Positions 19,107 through 28,949 of a stretch of DNA of 64,000 nucleotides are shown here, in pieces. Source of the stretch: Sutcliffiella tianshenii (GTDB taxonomy: Bacteria > Bacillota > Bacilli > Bacillales > Bacillaceae_I). A program made the translations under genes and the position numbers. Each line of letters opens with the position of its first letter. Within the stretch, counting starts at the first letter, position 1. The notes under the pieces were generated by a model. That model did not search any database and had not been told where the DNA came from. It saw only the letters and a list, made by a program, of their open reading frames with translations. The stretch spans positions 427,246 to 491,245 of the forward strand of contig NZ_JAFBED010000004.1 of NCBI RefSeq assembly GCF_016908565.1, in the 5' to 3' direction.

Positions 19107-22100
19107 TTATTGTAAAGATTTTTTGAATACTACGTTCGCCTCACCAAGCAGTTCCTTCAGCAGATCCAGACAGTTGTCACTCGGCGTTACATGGTAAGCA
19201 GGCTGTAGTTTGATTGTTTTTTTCTCCTTGATATAGTGAAGGTATACAGGTGAAGGTCCGTGATGCTCCTTAAGGGTCTGCTGCACCTTTTGCAGTACAT
19301 CTCCCCCTTGCTGATGCTCCTCGATCTGCAAATAGACTGTTCCGACCAAGTGTGCATAAGACTCTTTCAAGGTATCCAGGCTCATCACATTTTTCAGGAT
19401 CAGCTGTTCCTTGCCATCCCTAAGCTCCAAATTCCCTTCAGCAAGAATGGTTTGACCAGTTTTCAGATCAGGGGAGAACTTTCTATATAAATCCGGGAAG
19501 GCAACTGCTTCGAGATCCCCGGTCTGATCGGACAAAGTCAGAAAAGCCATCAGATCCCCCTTCTTTGTCCGAATGACACGCTCACCCGTTATGAATACTC
19601 CAACCTTGGCCCTTTTTGCATTTTCACCAAGAATGTCCTGGATGAAGCTAGTCCCTCCCAGTTGGAAATAGGCTGAAAAAGGCTCGGTTGGATGCTTGGA
19701 CAAATAGAATCCGAGTGCTTCTTTCTCCAACTGGAGCTGCTCAGTCAATTGAAGAGGCTCCACCTTCACATATTTAGGTTTCAGGGAAAATTCCTCTTCT
19801 ATGAAAAAGTCGATTTGATCATCACTTGCGGGCATCATCAATTCTGCATGCTGAAGCGCGACATCCAAGGTTGCCAGCAGGGTTGCCCGATCTTCCTTGA
19901 ATTCATCCAGGGCACCACCATGGATGAGGGTTTCCATTGCCTTTCTGCTTACCTTTTTGGAAAGTCGGGTGCAAAAATCAAATAGGTCTTCAAATTCTTT
20001 TTTCCTGCGTTCTTCCACTATTGTCTTGATCAGCTGACCGCCGATCCCTTTTAAGGTGAGCAGGCTGAACCTGATTTTCCCATTCTCCACCTGGAAGTAG
20101 TATCCGCTCTTGTTGACGGACGGAGGGAGAACGGTGATCCCCTTCCTTTTTGCCTCGCTGATGTATTGCGCCACCTTTTGTTCACTGCCTACCGCACCAC
20201 TCAACAAGGTTGCCATGAATATGGTCGGATAAGTGGCTTTAAGGTAGGCCAATTCATAGGAGATCATACTGTATGCCACGGCATGGCTTCTGTTGAATCC
20301 GTAATCGGCAAAGCGGACGATCAAATCATAAACCTGATTGGCGACTGTTTCGTTATAGCCCTTTTTCAGGCAGCCAGCGACGAAATGGTGACGTTCCTCA
20401 TCGAGTACTTCTTTTTTCTTCTTGCTGACAGCTCTTCTAAGGAGATCAGCTTCCCCAAGCGAAAACCCTGCCATCACCGATGCTATCTTCATGATCTGCT
20501 CCTGATACACGATGACACCGTACGTATTATTAAGGATTGGCTCCAAATCGGGATGAGGGTATTCCACTTTCTTCTTTCCATGCTTTCTGTCAATAAAGAG
20601 TGGAATCTGCTCCATCGGACCTGGACGATAAAGTGCATTGACGGCAACGATATCTTCCAATGATGTTGGCTTCAGCCTCGTTAACACCTTTTTCATTCCC
20701 GGGGACTCCAATTGGAAGATGCCTGATGTATCCCCCTCACTTAGCAATTTAAAGGTGGACGTATCGGCAGATGGCAGTTCATCCATACTTTTATAAGACT
20801 GCTTCGATTTTTTTATTTGATTTTTGATGTTCTGGATCATGGTCAAATTGCGAAGGCCAAGAAAATCCATTTTCAACAGTCCGAGTTCCTCTAGCGTCTC
20901 CATTGTAAACTGGGTGAGGTAGATATTCTCGGGACCTGATTGGATCGGAATGATTTCCGTCAATGGTTTATGGCTGATGACCACTCCTGCAGCATGTGTA
21001 GAGCTGTGTCTTGGGAGACCTTCTATTTTCTTTGCAACGGCAAATGCACGTTTCCGCTCCTCTGATTCATTGATTGCCCTTCTTAACAGCTCATTTTCCC
21101 CGAATGCTGCATCAAGTGTGATTCCAGGTCTTGAAGGGATCATTTTGGAAATAAGTTCAATCTCCTTGCCCGAGAGGTTCAGCGCTTTGCTGACATCCCT
21201 CCAGGCAGCCTTGGCAGCAAGTGTCCCAAAAGTGATGATTTGCGCAACATGCAGCTCCCCGTACTTCTGTACGACATATCGGATGACTTCATCACGCCTA
21301 TTATCCTGAAAATCGATATCGATATCAGGCATCGTGATCCTCTCTGGGTTCAGGAATCGTTCAAACAGAAGCTGATGCTCGATTGGATCGACATTCGTGA
21401 TGTAAAGACTATATGCTACAAGAGAACCGGCAGCCGAACCACGCCCAGGTCCAGTGAGAATGCCTTCTTTCCTGGCAAAATACATAAAATCCCAAACTAT
21501 CAGGAAGTAGTCACTGAACTTCATACCCTTTATCACTTTCAATTCATAGCGAAGCCGTTCTTTATAGGATTCATCCACCTCACCCAAGCGTTCCATGAGA
21601 CCGAGCCAGCATCGTTCTTCAAGATACTCATCAGCGGTGAGACCATCCTCAACAGGATAGCTGGGCAATGCATTTTGATTGAATGGAATATCAACCTGGC
21701 ACCTTTGGCTGATATGATAAGTGTTTTCAAGCGCTTCGGGGATATCGTGAAACAGCTCAACCATCTCGTTGATATTCCTCAAATAATGCGGAGCGCTTTT
21801 TGGTAGGGCTTCAAGCTTCACTCCCTCTTTGATCGAGCGGAGACATTCAAAGACAAAAGCATCCTCCTGCAGTAAGTATTGGACTTTACTTAGTGCTACG
21901 ATAGGCAATCTCAAAGTTTTACGGAGAAACTCCGATCTTTCATGAGCTTCTTTGGTGTTTCGGTCAATCCCGAGATACACATGCTGTTCTCCAAACATGC
22001 CTGCATACAGCTTGGCTAGGCTTTCCAGCGCTTCCGGAGCCTCCAAGTCAGCCAATTCCGATTCTGTTGCAGAGAGTATCGCGGTCAGACCTTGTGCGTA

Positions 22101-22448
22101 ATGCTTAAGCCATTTTTTCGGCACTCCATGAGGTGACTTTGTTTGAACGATGCTTGAGAGCTTCATGAGATTTGTATAGCCCTGCATGTTTTCTGCAAGC
22201 AACACAATCGAACTGGCTTCTTCATCCTCCTCGCCATTCAATACAGAAAGCTTCAAACCGATTATCGGCTTGATCTTTGCTTTTTGGCATGCTTTATAAA
22301 AATCAACCGCTCCATACATGACATTTTCATCCGTTAACGCAAGAGAGGTTAATCCCATCTCCTTTGCTCTATTTATCAGCTGGCTGAACCGTACAGAACT
22401 GTTCAATAAACTGTAAGAACTCATTATATGTAAATGTACGACACTCAT
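19107..22448 (-). CDS. dnaE: DNA polymerase III subunit alpha DnaE
   Basis: C-family replicative polymerase. In Bacillus DnaE extends primers made by DnaG and hands over to PolC. The 1113 residues start with a PHP domain, then the polymerase core with TGPGRGSAAGSLVAYSL, the catalytic pair D375/D377 in PDIDIDF, and KKVLTRLKPTSLEDIVAVNALYRPGPM-type fingers. Near the end is an OB-fold (EGNLELRDGKEQLILKN). The start is ATG 22448 with AGGAT nine bases upstream, in line with the shorter homologue N terminus; ATG 22454 and GTG 22457 are too close to the site. No exonuclease domain is seen, as expected for DnaE. Confidence 0.96.
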   Translation of the reverse strand: MSVVHLHIMSSYSLLNSSVRFSQLINRAKEMGLTSLALTDENVMYGAVDFYKACQKAKIKPIIGLKLSVLNGEEDEEASSIVLLAENMQGYTNLMKLSSIVQTKSPHGVPKKWLKHYAQGLTAILSATESELADLEAPEALESLAKLYAGMFGEQHVYLGIDRNTKEAHERSEFLRKTLRLPIVALSKVQYLLQEDAFVFECLRSIKEGVKLEALPKSAPHYLRNINEMVELFHDIPEALENTYHISQRCQVDIPFNQNALPSYPVEDGLTADEYLEERCWLGLMERLGEVDESYKERLRYELKVIKGMKFSDYFLIVWDFMYFARKEGILTGPGRGSAAGSLVAYSLYITNVDPIEHQLLFERFLNPERITMPDIDIDFQDNRRDEVIRYVVQKYGELHVAQIITFGTLAAKAAWRDVSKALNLSGKEIELISKMIPSRPGITLDAAFGENELLRRAINESEERKRAFAVAKKIEGLPRHSSTHAAGVVISHKPLTEIIPIQSGPENIYLTQFTMETLEELGLLKMDFLGLRNLTMIQNIKNQIKKSKQSYKSMDELPSADTSTFKLLSEGDTSGIFQLESPGMKKVLTRLKPTSLEDIVAVNALYRPGPMEQIPLFIDRKHGKKKVEYPHPDLEPILNNTYGVIVYQEQIMKIASVMAGFSLGEADLLRRAVSKKKKEVLDEERHHFVAGCLKKGYNETVANQVYDLIVRFADYGFNRSHAVAYSMISYELAYLKATYPTIFMATLLSGAVGSEQKVAQYISEAKRKGITVLPPSVNKSGYYFQVENGKIRFSLLTLKGIGGQLIKTIVEERRKKEFEDLFDFCTRLSKKVSRKAMETLIHGGALDEFKEDRATLLATLDVALQHAELMMPASDDQIDFFIEEEFSLKPKYVKVEPLQLTEQLQLEKEALGFYLSKHPTEPFSAYFQLGGTSFIQDILGENAKRAKVGVFITGERVIRTKKGDLMAFLTLSDQTGDLEAVAFPDLYRKFSPDLKTGQTILAEGNLELRDGKEQLILKNVMSLDTLKESYAHLVGTVYLQIEEHQQGGDVLQKVQQTLKEHHGPSPVYLHYIKEKKTIKLQPAYHVTPSDNCLDLLKELLGEANVVFKKSLQ

Positions 22449-22593
22449 TATCATCACATCCTACTGACTAATCCTGAATTTATTATAAATTTTCCTTTTA
22501 TGAAAAAACAATCCTGATAACCTAAGTCTAACACATCATACTTCCTACTCCCTGTCCATATATATATAAATAATGAGAGAAAGGATGATGAGC

Positions 22594-22929
22594 ATGGATG
22601 TAAAGGATCCATTTGTGGCAACGATGCTATTCAGCTTCTTTATAGCGATCGGGGTCATTATAGGCGGGGCCATCATAGGTGGCATTGCCGCCTTTTTAGT
22701 AGGGGATGCTCCATTGACCAGGATTTTCAGACTTGCGAATAGCTTAAAGATATGGGCCATTGTTGCAGCGATCGGCGGGACATTCGATACTTTCTACAAT
22801 CTCGAAAAAGGCCTTTTCAACGGGGAGACAAAATTCCTTGTCAAACAGCTCCTATTGATCATATCTGCAACCGGCGGTGCCCAGACCGGGGCATTGATCA
22901 TCAGCTGGCTCACACAGGAAAACCTGTAA
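22594..22929 (+). CDS. ytrH: Sporulation membrane protein YtrH
   Basis: A 111-residue membrane protein with three or four hydrophobic segments, rich in GG and IGG (IGVIIGGAIIGGIAAFL; VAAIGGTFD; ATGGAQTGALIISWL). It matches YtrH of B. subtilis, a SigE-dependent protein needed for efficient spore development. The start is ATG 22594, nine bases after AAAGG; earlier in-frame ATGs lie too near it. It is divergent from dnaE and followed directly by ytrI (one base between stop and start). Confidence 0.85.
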   Translation: MDVKDPFVATMLFSFFIAIGVIIGGAIIGGIAAFLVGDAPLTRIFRLANSLKIWAIVAAIGGTFDTFYNLEKGLFNGETKFLVKQLLLIISATGGAQTGALIISWLTQENL

Positions 22930-22930
22930 G

Positions 22931-23431
22931 ATGCGTGTACCACCGTATCATAAAGAGCCAAGCTGGCAGCTGTTCTTCTCTGGAGTGGTGCTTGGTGCAG
23001 TCATTGGTTGGGTAGTGTTCTTGATATTGTATGGAGCCATTCAGGAGCGACAGGTCGGTGACTTGATAAAAGCAAAAAAACAATTGGAGCTGTCTGAAGC
23101 CAGGTATCATATTCTGATAGAAGATAATGAAAAGCTGAAAGAGGAAAAAGATAAGCTGAAGGTGCAGGATATCAAGATCGTCATTATCAATGATGACAAG
23201 TACATGCTGGGATCACTTTCCCGGTTTTCCATCATCGAAGGGATCAAAGAAGATTTGAATCATCTCATCGCAAAGGAAGTCAAAGGAGTCAAGGACAATA
23301 AGGAGCTCTTGAAAAAAACGATAGAAAATAAAAGCTACGAACTGGATGAAAAGAAATACTTTTTTCATGTGGAAGACCTTTATATCGATACGACCATTGA
23401 AATTGGCCTTGTGATCGTGAAGGTGGAGTGA
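22931..23431 (+). CDS. ytrI: Sporulation protein YtrI
   Basis: A 166-residue protein: short basic N terminus, one transmembrane helix (about 13-36), a predicted coiled coil (about 42-82, rich in Lys/Glu), and a C-terminal alpha/beta part. Size, topology and position directly after ytrH match YtrI of B. subtilis. The YtrHI pair supports sporulation but the biochemical role is unknown. The start lies one base after the ytrH stop, so translation is probably coupled. Confidence 0.85.
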   Translation: MRVPPYHKEPSWQLFFSGVVLGAVIGWVVFLILYGAIQERQVGDLIKAKKQLELSEARYHILIEDNEKLKEEKDKLKVQDIKIVIINDDKYMLGSLSRFSIIEGIKEDLNHLIAKEVKGVKDNKELLKKTIENKSYELDEKKYFFHVEDLYIDTTIEIGLVIVKVE

Positions 23432-23433
23432 TG

Positions 23434-23472
23434 AGAGGCTTGTGTCGGGGAGACAAAAGCCTCTATCTTTTA
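23434..23472. terminator. Terminator between ytrI and nrnA
   Basis: Hairpin GAGGCTT / AAGCCTC followed on the plus strand by a T-rich stretch; it stops ytrHI transcripts just before the convergent nrnA end. Confidence 0.75.
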
Positions 23473-24420
23473 TTCTCCCTGCAATTGTGCCCTGCAAGTT
23501 TCAATCAGGTCACTCAGCACATGCTCCGCTTCATCCCACTCATAGATAGAAGCTCCTGATGCAAGTGGATGGCCGCCCCCGTTGTAGCGCTTTGCCACTT
23601 CGTTTACAATCGGTCCCTTTGAACGTAGTCTCACCCTGATTTGATCACTTTCCTCGATAAAGAAAACCCATGCCTTTATTCCTTCAAGATTGCCAAGCAT
23701 GCCAACTAATTGAGACGCCTCGGAAGGCAAAGCGTTATAACGCTGAAGCACCTCTTTCGTTATTCTCATGGAAGCGACACCTTCCTCGTGCAAAGTGAAG
23801 TTTTCCAACACATAGCCACTCATCTTGGCAACATGAAGCTTCATTTTATACAGTTGATCATAAAGGTCGGGCATGGAGAAGCCATAGCTTAATAGCTCGC
23901 CTGCATACTGAAAGGTTTTGGTGTTGGTGCTTTTGAAAAGGAATCGTCCAGTATCGCCTACAATCCCGGCAAAAATCAATCTTGCGGATTCCTTTGTCAT
24001 TCGGTAGCCCTGATGCTCCCCAGCAAGATAAAGCTCATAGATCATCTCGCTTGTCGAGCTTGCATCCGTATCCACCCATACCAGGTCGCCATACTTGTCA
24101 TCATTCGGATGATGGTCGATTTTTATCAGCTTGCTTGCCAGCTTATAGCGCTCATCACAGATTCGTTCCGCATTGGCAGTATCACAGACAATGACGAGTG
24201 CACCTTCATAGCTTGAATCAGGTATCTCATCCAATCTGCTAAGGAAGTTCAAGGATTCCTCCGCTTTTCCCACTCTGTAGACCATCTTCTCTGGATAAGT
24301 CTCCTTGATTATTTCAGCCAATCCGCATTGTGATCCATAAGCATCTGGATCCGGGCGAACGTGGCGGTGAATGATAATGGTGTCATGGGCCTTGATTTCA
24401 TCTATTATTTGCTGTTTCAT
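23470..24420 (-). CDS. nrnA: NrnA, oligoribonuclease and 3',5'-bisphosphate nucleotidase
   Basis: DHH/DHHA1 phosphoesterase that degrades 2-5 nt RNA and dephosphorylates pAp. The 316 residues show the metal-binding motifs HRHVRPDPDAYGSQ, VCDTANAERI and the DHH motif in IKIDHHPNDDKYGD, then the DHHA1 substrate motif YNGGGHPLASGA near the C terminus. The start at 24420 follows GAGGG. The order dnaE-ytrH-ytrI-nrnA-ytpI is the same as in B. subtilis. Confidence 0.93.
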   Translation of the reverse strand: MKQQIIDEIKAHDTIIIHRHVRPDPDAYGSQCGLAEIIKETYPEKMVYRVGKAEESLNFLSRLDEIPDSSYEGALVIVCDTANAERICDERYKLASKLIKIDHHPNDDKYGDLVWVDTDASSTSEMIYELYLAGEHQGYRMTKESARLIFAGIVGDTGRFLFKSTNTKTFQYAGELLSYGFSMPDLYDQLYKMKLHVAKMSGYVLENFTLHEEGVASMRITKEVLQRYNALPSEASQLVGMLGNLEGIKAWVFFIEESDQIRVRLRSKGPIVNEVAKRYNGGGHPLASGASIYEWDEAEHVLSDLIETCRAQLQGE

Positions 24421-24616
24421 ACTATCCCTCATTTATCTGTTTCATTATTTTCATTTAATCATAGTTTCCCTCAATATCAAAGAGATATAAAGGGTTTCAC
24501 AGCATGCCGCTTTCTTTACTTGGAGCAAAAGTAGAATTTTTGTCACGAACACGTTACAATATGGTGGTAATGTTTTGTTAAAATGAAACTAGTTCACATA
24601 TAAGGAGTGTTCCTGC

Positions 24617-24949
24617 GTGCCTATTTTTGTATTTCTGATCATATTCTCTTTCATTTTCTATTTGTTCTATAAAGTGAAATATTTCCGTACACAACTGCCT
24701 GCAGAAAAGAAATGGCTTAGTGCGAAATCAAGTATGGCCCTTGGCAGCTTTGTCTTTTTCTTCGGTTTGAATACACTGATAAACCCTTTGTCCAATGTGG
24801 CCATCGTTGTGGGGATTGTGTTGATTTTGATTGGCGCAGCAAGCTTCTGGGCCGGACTTAAGTCATACAAATTCTATCTGCCGCATGCAATCAAGGAAGC
24901 GGAATATGTAAAAGAACAGGAAATGAAAGAAAAGACCATTACGAATTGA
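24617..24949 (+). CDS. ytpI: YtpI-like small membrane protein
   Basis: A 110-residue protein with three hydrophobic helices (about 3-18, 38-57, 62-82) and a charged, glutamate-rich C terminus. Start is a GTG at 24617 with AAGGAGTG seven bases upstream. It matches B. subtilis YtpI in size, topology and position between nrnA and ytoI. The function is unknown. A strong terminator follows directly. Confidence 0.8.
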   Translation: MPIFVFLIIFSFIFYLFYKVKYFRTQLPAEKKWLSAKSSMALGSFVFFFGLNTLINPLSNVAIVVGIVLILIGAASFWAGLKSYKFYLPHAIKEAEYVKEQEMKEKTITN

Positions 24950-24967
24950 TAGATTACAGATGTAAGA

Positions 24968-24998
24968 AAGCTGCCTTATGTGAGGCGGCTTTTTTTTG
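24968..24998 (+). terminator. Terminator after ytpI
   Basis: Hairpin AGCTGCCT / AGGCGGCT (one G-U pair) followed by eight T residues. Confidence 0.88.
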
Positions 24999-25107
24999 TG
25001 AGATTCGACCTGATTGTGTGGTTTGGTTGCCACAGTCAGTTTTTTGAACGGAAATTGACTTGTCGGTCCATGTTCAAGGATTTGATAGTTAATTTTACCA
25101 CTCAGAA

Positions 25108-25230
25108 GGTTTTGTGCATAAAGTTAATGTTTTTGTGCATAAACCTAACGTTTTTGAGCGTAAATCCATTTTTTTGTGCATAAACCTACTGTTTTTGAGC
25201 GTAAATCCATTTTTTTGTGCATAAACGGTA
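25108..25230. repeat. Tandem array, ~21-bp units, six copies
   Basis: Units alternate between GTTTTTGTGCATAAACCTA-type and GTTTTTGAGCGTAAATCCA-type, giving a 41-42-bp higher-order repeat. It fills the gap between the convergent genes ytpI and ytoI after the ytpI terminator. Unlike CRISPR there are no unique spacers. No gene is seen in the gap. Confidence 0.85.
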
Positions 25231-25250
25231 TTTCCCATCCCTCCAATAGC

Positions 25251-25283
25251 AAAAAGAACCGGATTTCCCCTGACAGGGAACCC
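25251..25283 (-). terminator. Possible terminator after ytoI
   Basis: Minus-strand hairpin GGTTCCC / GGGGAAATCC (imperfect) followed by GGTTCTTTTT. A moderate stem, so only a candidate. Confidence 0.45.
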
Positions 25284-25294
25284 AGTCCTCGCTG

Positions 25295-26602
25295 TTATTG
25301 CATCAACTGCACCATCATCATCGCTTTTCCGACAACGGAGCCTTCATGATAGACTTCCACGTCCACTTTTCCGAACTTCCGTCCCACTTCGAGAATCTTC
25401 GGTTTGATCTCGATCATGCTATCGATCTGGACTGGCTTGATAAAGTAGATGGTGATATTCTCCACAACCATATCGCCTTTTTTCAGGTTACGGATGGCAC
25501 GCTTGGCCGCTTCTGTGACAATGGTTGTAAATACCCCATAGGAAATGGTCCCGACAGAGTTCGTCATCTGGGGGGTAACCTCGCTTTGGTAGTGTTCCTC
25601 ACCCTTTGTCTCGGTTACATCCACAAACTGATTGGTCACGATATCGTCCAAGGTTTCACCGACCTGCGGCTGCCTTTGGATCATCTGCAGCGCCTTCAGC
25701 ACATCCTGACGGCTGATGATGCCAAGCAGGCGATGGTTCGGATCGACTACCGGAAGCATCTCGATGCCTTCCCATACCATGATGTGTGCTGCGGATGCCA
25801 CGGACGTTTTTCCATTGACGGTAATCGGATTTTTTGTCATCACTTTTTCAATCAGAAGTTCATTATCTTTTCCAAGTACGTCTTTGGAGGTGACGACACC
25901 TTGGACTTTCAGGTTCTTATCGATAATCGGAAACCGGCTATGCTTGATTTCCTCGTTATATTTATACCAGTCCTTGATTGTATCCTCGGTTGTAAGGTAT
26001 GTCGTCGCTTCAATCGGAGTCAATATGTCCTCCACCAAGACAATTTCTTTTTTGATAAGCTGGTCATAGATGGCACGGTTGATCAGCGTCGCTACGGTAA
26101 ATGTATCATAGCTGCTGGAGATGATCGGAAGCTTCATTTCATCTGCGAGTTTTTTTACGTGCTCATCTGTATCAAATCCGCCGGTGATAAGCACTGCGGC
26201 CCCCGCTTCGATCGCCAGCTGATGGGCATTTGTCCGGTTACCGACAATCAAAAGGTTCCCTGCTTCCGTATAACGCATCATCGCCTCAAGCTTCATGGCA
26301 CCAATGACAAATTTATTCAGGGTTTTATGTAACCCTTCCTTGCCTCCCAACACTTGTCCATCCACGATATTGACAACCTCGGCAAAGGTCAGCTTTTCGA
26401 TATTCTCTTTCTTTTTGCGTTCAATTCGGATCGTACCTACACGTTCAATGGTACTGACGTAGCCCTTGTTTTCCGCATCCTTGATGGCACGATAGGCTGT
26501 CCCTTCACTTACCGTCAGCTCTTTTGCGATCTGACGTACAGAAATCTTTTCTCCGATCGGCAATTCTTCAATAAAATGGATAATTTGTTCATGCTTTGTC
26601 AC
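25295..26602 (-). CDS. ytoI: YtoI-like protein: HTH, DRTGG, CBS pair and hotdog domain
   Basis: A 435-residue multidomain protein. Residues about 1-60 form a helix-turn-helix (ISVRQIAKELTVSEGTAYRAI). A DRTGG domain (about 75-180) follows, then two CBS domains (about 190-310; VTSKDVLGKDN, GIISRQDVLKAL) and a C-terminal hotdog fold (about 330-435; VGTISYGVFTTIVTEAAKRA). CBS domains often bind adenosyl ligands, so a ligand-controlled regulator is likely, but I know no established target. GTG 26602 is used because homologues begin MTKHEQI; GTG 26611 is the alternative. Confidence 0.88.
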   Translation of the reverse strand: MTKHEQIIHFIEELPIGEKISVRQIAKELTVSEGTAYRAIKDAENKGYVSTIERVGTIRIERKKKENIEKLTFAEVVNIVDGQVLGGKEGLHKTLNKFVIGAMKLEAMMRYTEAGNLLIVGNRTNAHQLAIEAGAAVLITGGFDTDEHVKKLADEMKLPIISSSYDTFTVATLINRAIYDQLIKKEIVLVEDILTPIEATTYLTTEDTIKDWYKYNEEIKHSRFPIIDKNLKVQGVVTSKDVLGKDNELLIEKVMTKNPITVNGKTSVASAAHIMVWEGIEMLPVVDPNHRLLGIISRQDVLKALQMIQRQPQVGETLDDIVTNQFVDVTETKGEEHYQSEVTPQMTNSVGTISYGVFTTIVTEAAKRAIRNLKKGDMVVENITIYFIKPVQIDSMIEIKPKILEVGRKFGKVDVEVYHEGSVVGKAMMMVQLMQ

Positions 26603-26674
26603 ACTCTTCACCCGTCCAACTATTTATTTATCCCTTTATTATACGGTGGAAAGGTGGTGGATTCAATGAGTTTA

Positions 26675-26914
26675 CTAATATTGGCGCAATCGTTCCCTTT
26701 TTTCCTGCTCGAATTTCAATTTATTTAGAACCCTCTTTCTTTTTGGCAGATACATAAGTGAGGCAATATTCCCCCCGACCGCCATCAAACAAACGACAAG
26801 CCATATAAGTGCAAACCAGCCGGCAAGTCCATCCTCTCCCATCGGAAGCCTTGGCACCGCCACATACAATAACGCCCCTATGCAAAGCAAGCTTAGCAGA
26901 ATTCTATTTTTCAT
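26675..26914 (-). CDS. Small two-helix membrane protein
   Basis: A 79-residue protein with two hydrophobic helices (about 5-20 and 32-55) and a strongly basic C terminus (PKRKRVLNKLKFEQEKRERLRQ). A GGGAGGGA binding site lies six bases before the ATG. It lies upstream of ytoI on the same strand (gap about 70 bases) and downstream of ytkL. I do not recognise a function; similar short genes occur beside ytoI in other bacilli as far as I recall. Confidence 0.7.
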   Translation of the reverse strand: MKNRILLSLLCIGALLYVAVPRLPMGEDGLAGWFALIWLVVCLMAVGGNIASLMYLPKRKRVLNKLKFEQEKRERLRQY

Positions 26915-26967
26915 ATACAGTCCCTCCCTCTCTATTAACAGCTTGTTTTATATATATTCTTAGGGCA

Positions 26968-26996
26968 CAAAAAAAAGAAGCAGGGAATCTGCTTCT
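26968..26996 (-). terminator. Terminator after ytkL
   Basis: Hairpin AGAAGCAG / CTGCTTCT with an eight-base T run on the minus strand. Confidence 0.88.
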
Positions 26997-27003
26997 CTTC
27001 ATA

Positions 27004-27687
27004 TTACATTTCGATCGTGTCCCCAACCTTCATCACAAGCCCTGTCTCCATCGGCAGCCTTGCAACAAATTCGTCCGGATTCTGTTCGATTACCGGGAAT
27101 GTGTTGTAATGGATCGGAACCACCCGCTTGGCATCCAGCCACTTTGCAGCCATTAATGCATCTTCTGGACCCATTGTATAATTGTCCCCTATCGGCAGGA
27201 AGGCTATCTGAATATCGTTTAGTTCCCCTATCATTTTCATGTCTGAGAAAAGACCTGTATCGCCTGCATGATAAATTGTTTTATCCTCTACAGTGAGAAG
27301 GATTCCGCTTGGCATTCCTGTATAGATGATTGTTTTTGTTTCATAATCCGTATAGCTTGAACTATGGAAAGCCTGAGTCAGCTTCACCGTACCAAAATCA
27401 AAGGTATGGGATCCGCCGATACTCATTCCGTGTGTTCTCAAGCCCTGCCATTCCAAGTATTCCGCAAGCTCAAAAGGTGCAATCACACGGGCATCATTTT
27501 TCAGCGCAAGGTCAACAGTATCCCCTACATGGTCATTGTGTCCATGCGTAAGGAGGATAACGTCGACTTTTACATCCTCCACCTTTAGATCTGTACTGCC
27601 GTTTCCTGTAATGAATGGGTCAAACAGTATTGTTTTCCCGTCGGTTTCCACTTTCACCACTGAGTGACCATGAAATGATATTTTCAT
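27004..27687 (-). CDS. ytkL: Metallo-beta-lactamase-fold hydrolase, UPF0173 (YtkL)
   Basis: A 227-residue metal-dependent hydrolase of unknown substrate. The metal ligands are visible: [10 protein letters not shown] (the HxHxDH motif), the later His in [10 protein letters not shown] with Asp, and PIHYNT near the C terminus. The N terminus [17 protein letters not shown] is typical of the family. The start at 27687 follows GAGAGGATAGTT; the frame extends to 27801 but without a site. It is divergent from the M24 peptidase gene. Confidence 0.9.
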   Translation of the reverse strand: MKISFHGHSVVKVETDGKTILFDPFITGNGSTDLKVEDVKVDVILLTHGHNDHVGDTVDLALKNDARVIAPFELAEYLEWQGLRTHGMSIGGSHTFDFGTVKLTQAFHSSSYTDYETKTIIYTGMPSGILLTVEDKTIYHAGDTGLFSDMKMIGELNDIQIAFLPIGDNYTMGPEDALMAAKWLDAKRVVPIHYNTFPVIEQNPDEFVARLPMETGLVMKVGDTIEM

Positions 27688-27841
27688 AACTATCCTCTCC
27701 AATCGATCGATTTCTACCATAGCTTCTCTTTCAAAAGGGAGAAATCCTCTTTTTAATTTTACAGATGTATGATTCCCTGCTAATCTAAATGTAAAACACA
27801 CATACTTTATAGGTGGAACGATTTAGGAGGAGTGATAGATA

Positions 27842-28945
27842 ATGAAAGAACAACGACTGGAACATCTCGTTAAATGGGTAAAAGAGGAAAATCTTTCTGC
27901 GTGCTTTTTAACATCGACACCAAACGTCTTTTACCTCACAGGATTCTACACAGATCCACATGAGCGTCTGCTTGGGCTTCTCGTTTTTCCTGACGGAGAG
28001 CCTGCAATCGTCTGTCCGAATATGGAGCGGGAACAGGTGAAGAAAAGTGGCTGGACATACGGAATCATTGGATATGACGATACCGACGATCCATGGGAAA
28101 AAGTGAAGGGAAATGTGGAAAAGCGCAATATTACAATCGAAAAACTGGCAATCGAACAGGAGCATATGTCTGTTGCGCGTTTCCATAAGCTTCAGGAAAT
28201 CTTCCCACAGGCCTCATTTACCTCTGCCGAAGTGAAAATGTTTGAGCTGCGCTTAACCAAGGACGAAGAGGAAGTTTCCATCTTGCGTGAAGCGGCAAAG
28301 CTTGCTGATTTCGGAGTGGAAGTGGGCGTACATAATATCAAAAAAGGGCGCACAGAGCAGGAGCTTGTGGCCATCATTGAATATGAATTAAAGAAAAAGG
28401 GAATCAGCCAGATGTCCTTCTCCACGATGGCACTTGCCGGGGAAAAGACAGCATCACCACACGGTAAACCCGGCCTCGAGACCATACAGCATGGCGACCT
28501 CGTACTGTTCGACCTTGGTGTTGTGCTGAACGGATATTGTTCGGATATCACCAGAACGGTCGCTTTCGGGGATGTAGGTGAAAAGCAGCAGGATATTTAC
28601 GAAACAGTCCTGAAAGCTCAAACCTCGGCACTCGAGATTTGCAAGCCTGGTGTTGAGATTGGATTGATCGACCGTACTGCCCGCTCCATCATCACAGAAA
28701 AGGGATATGGCGAGTATTTCACGCATCGTATCGGTCATGGCCTTGGTATTGAAGTACACGAATATCCATCCATGAATGCAACGAATACAATGAAGCTTCA
28801 AAAGGGGATGGCCTTCACGGTCGAGCCTGGCATCTACAAGCCGTCAGTTGGTGGCGTAAGAATCGAGGATGACATCCTGGTGACCGAAAGAGGCATCGAG
28901 ATTTTGACAAGCTATCCGAAAGACCTGCAGATTATTAAAGCATAA
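27842..28945 (+). CDS. M24-family Xaa-Pro peptidase (PepQ-like)
   Basis: A 367-residue peptidase with the creatinase-like N-terminal domain (about 1-130) and the pita-bread catalytic domain. Metal ligands are visible as FDLGVVLNGYCSDITRT (two Asp), HRIGHGLGIEVHE (His), FTVEPGIY (Glu) and VRIEDDILV (Glu). Family members cleave dipeptides or N-terminal residues before proline. A GGAGG site is present before the ATG. The gene is divergent from ytkL and ends at a strong terminator shared with the convergent hydroxylase gene. Confidence 0.9.
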   Translation: MKEQRLEHLVKWVKEENLSACFLTSTPNVFYLTGFYTDPHERLLGLLVFPDGEPAIVCPNMEREQVKKSGWTYGIIGYDDTDDPWEKVKGNVEKRNITIEKLAIEQEHMSVARFHKLQEIFPQASFTSAEVKMFELRLTKDEEEVSILREAAKLADFGVEVGVHNIKKGRTEQELVAIIEYELKKKGISQMSFSTMALAGEKTASPHGKPGLETIQHGDLVLFDLGVVLNGYCSDITRTVAFGDVGEKQQDIYETVLKAQTSALEICKPGVEIGLIDRTARSIITEKGYGEYFTHRIGHGLGIEVHEYPSMNATNTMKLQKGMAFTVEPGIYKPSVGGVRIEDDILVTERGIEILTSYPKDLQIIKA

Positions 28946-28949
28946 ACTT

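Noticed and set aside
22510..22560. SigE promoter for ytrHI (CATACTTC as a -10)
   Set aside because: The -10 deviates at several positions and no convincing -35 lies at the right distance, although SigE control is expected from B. subtilis.
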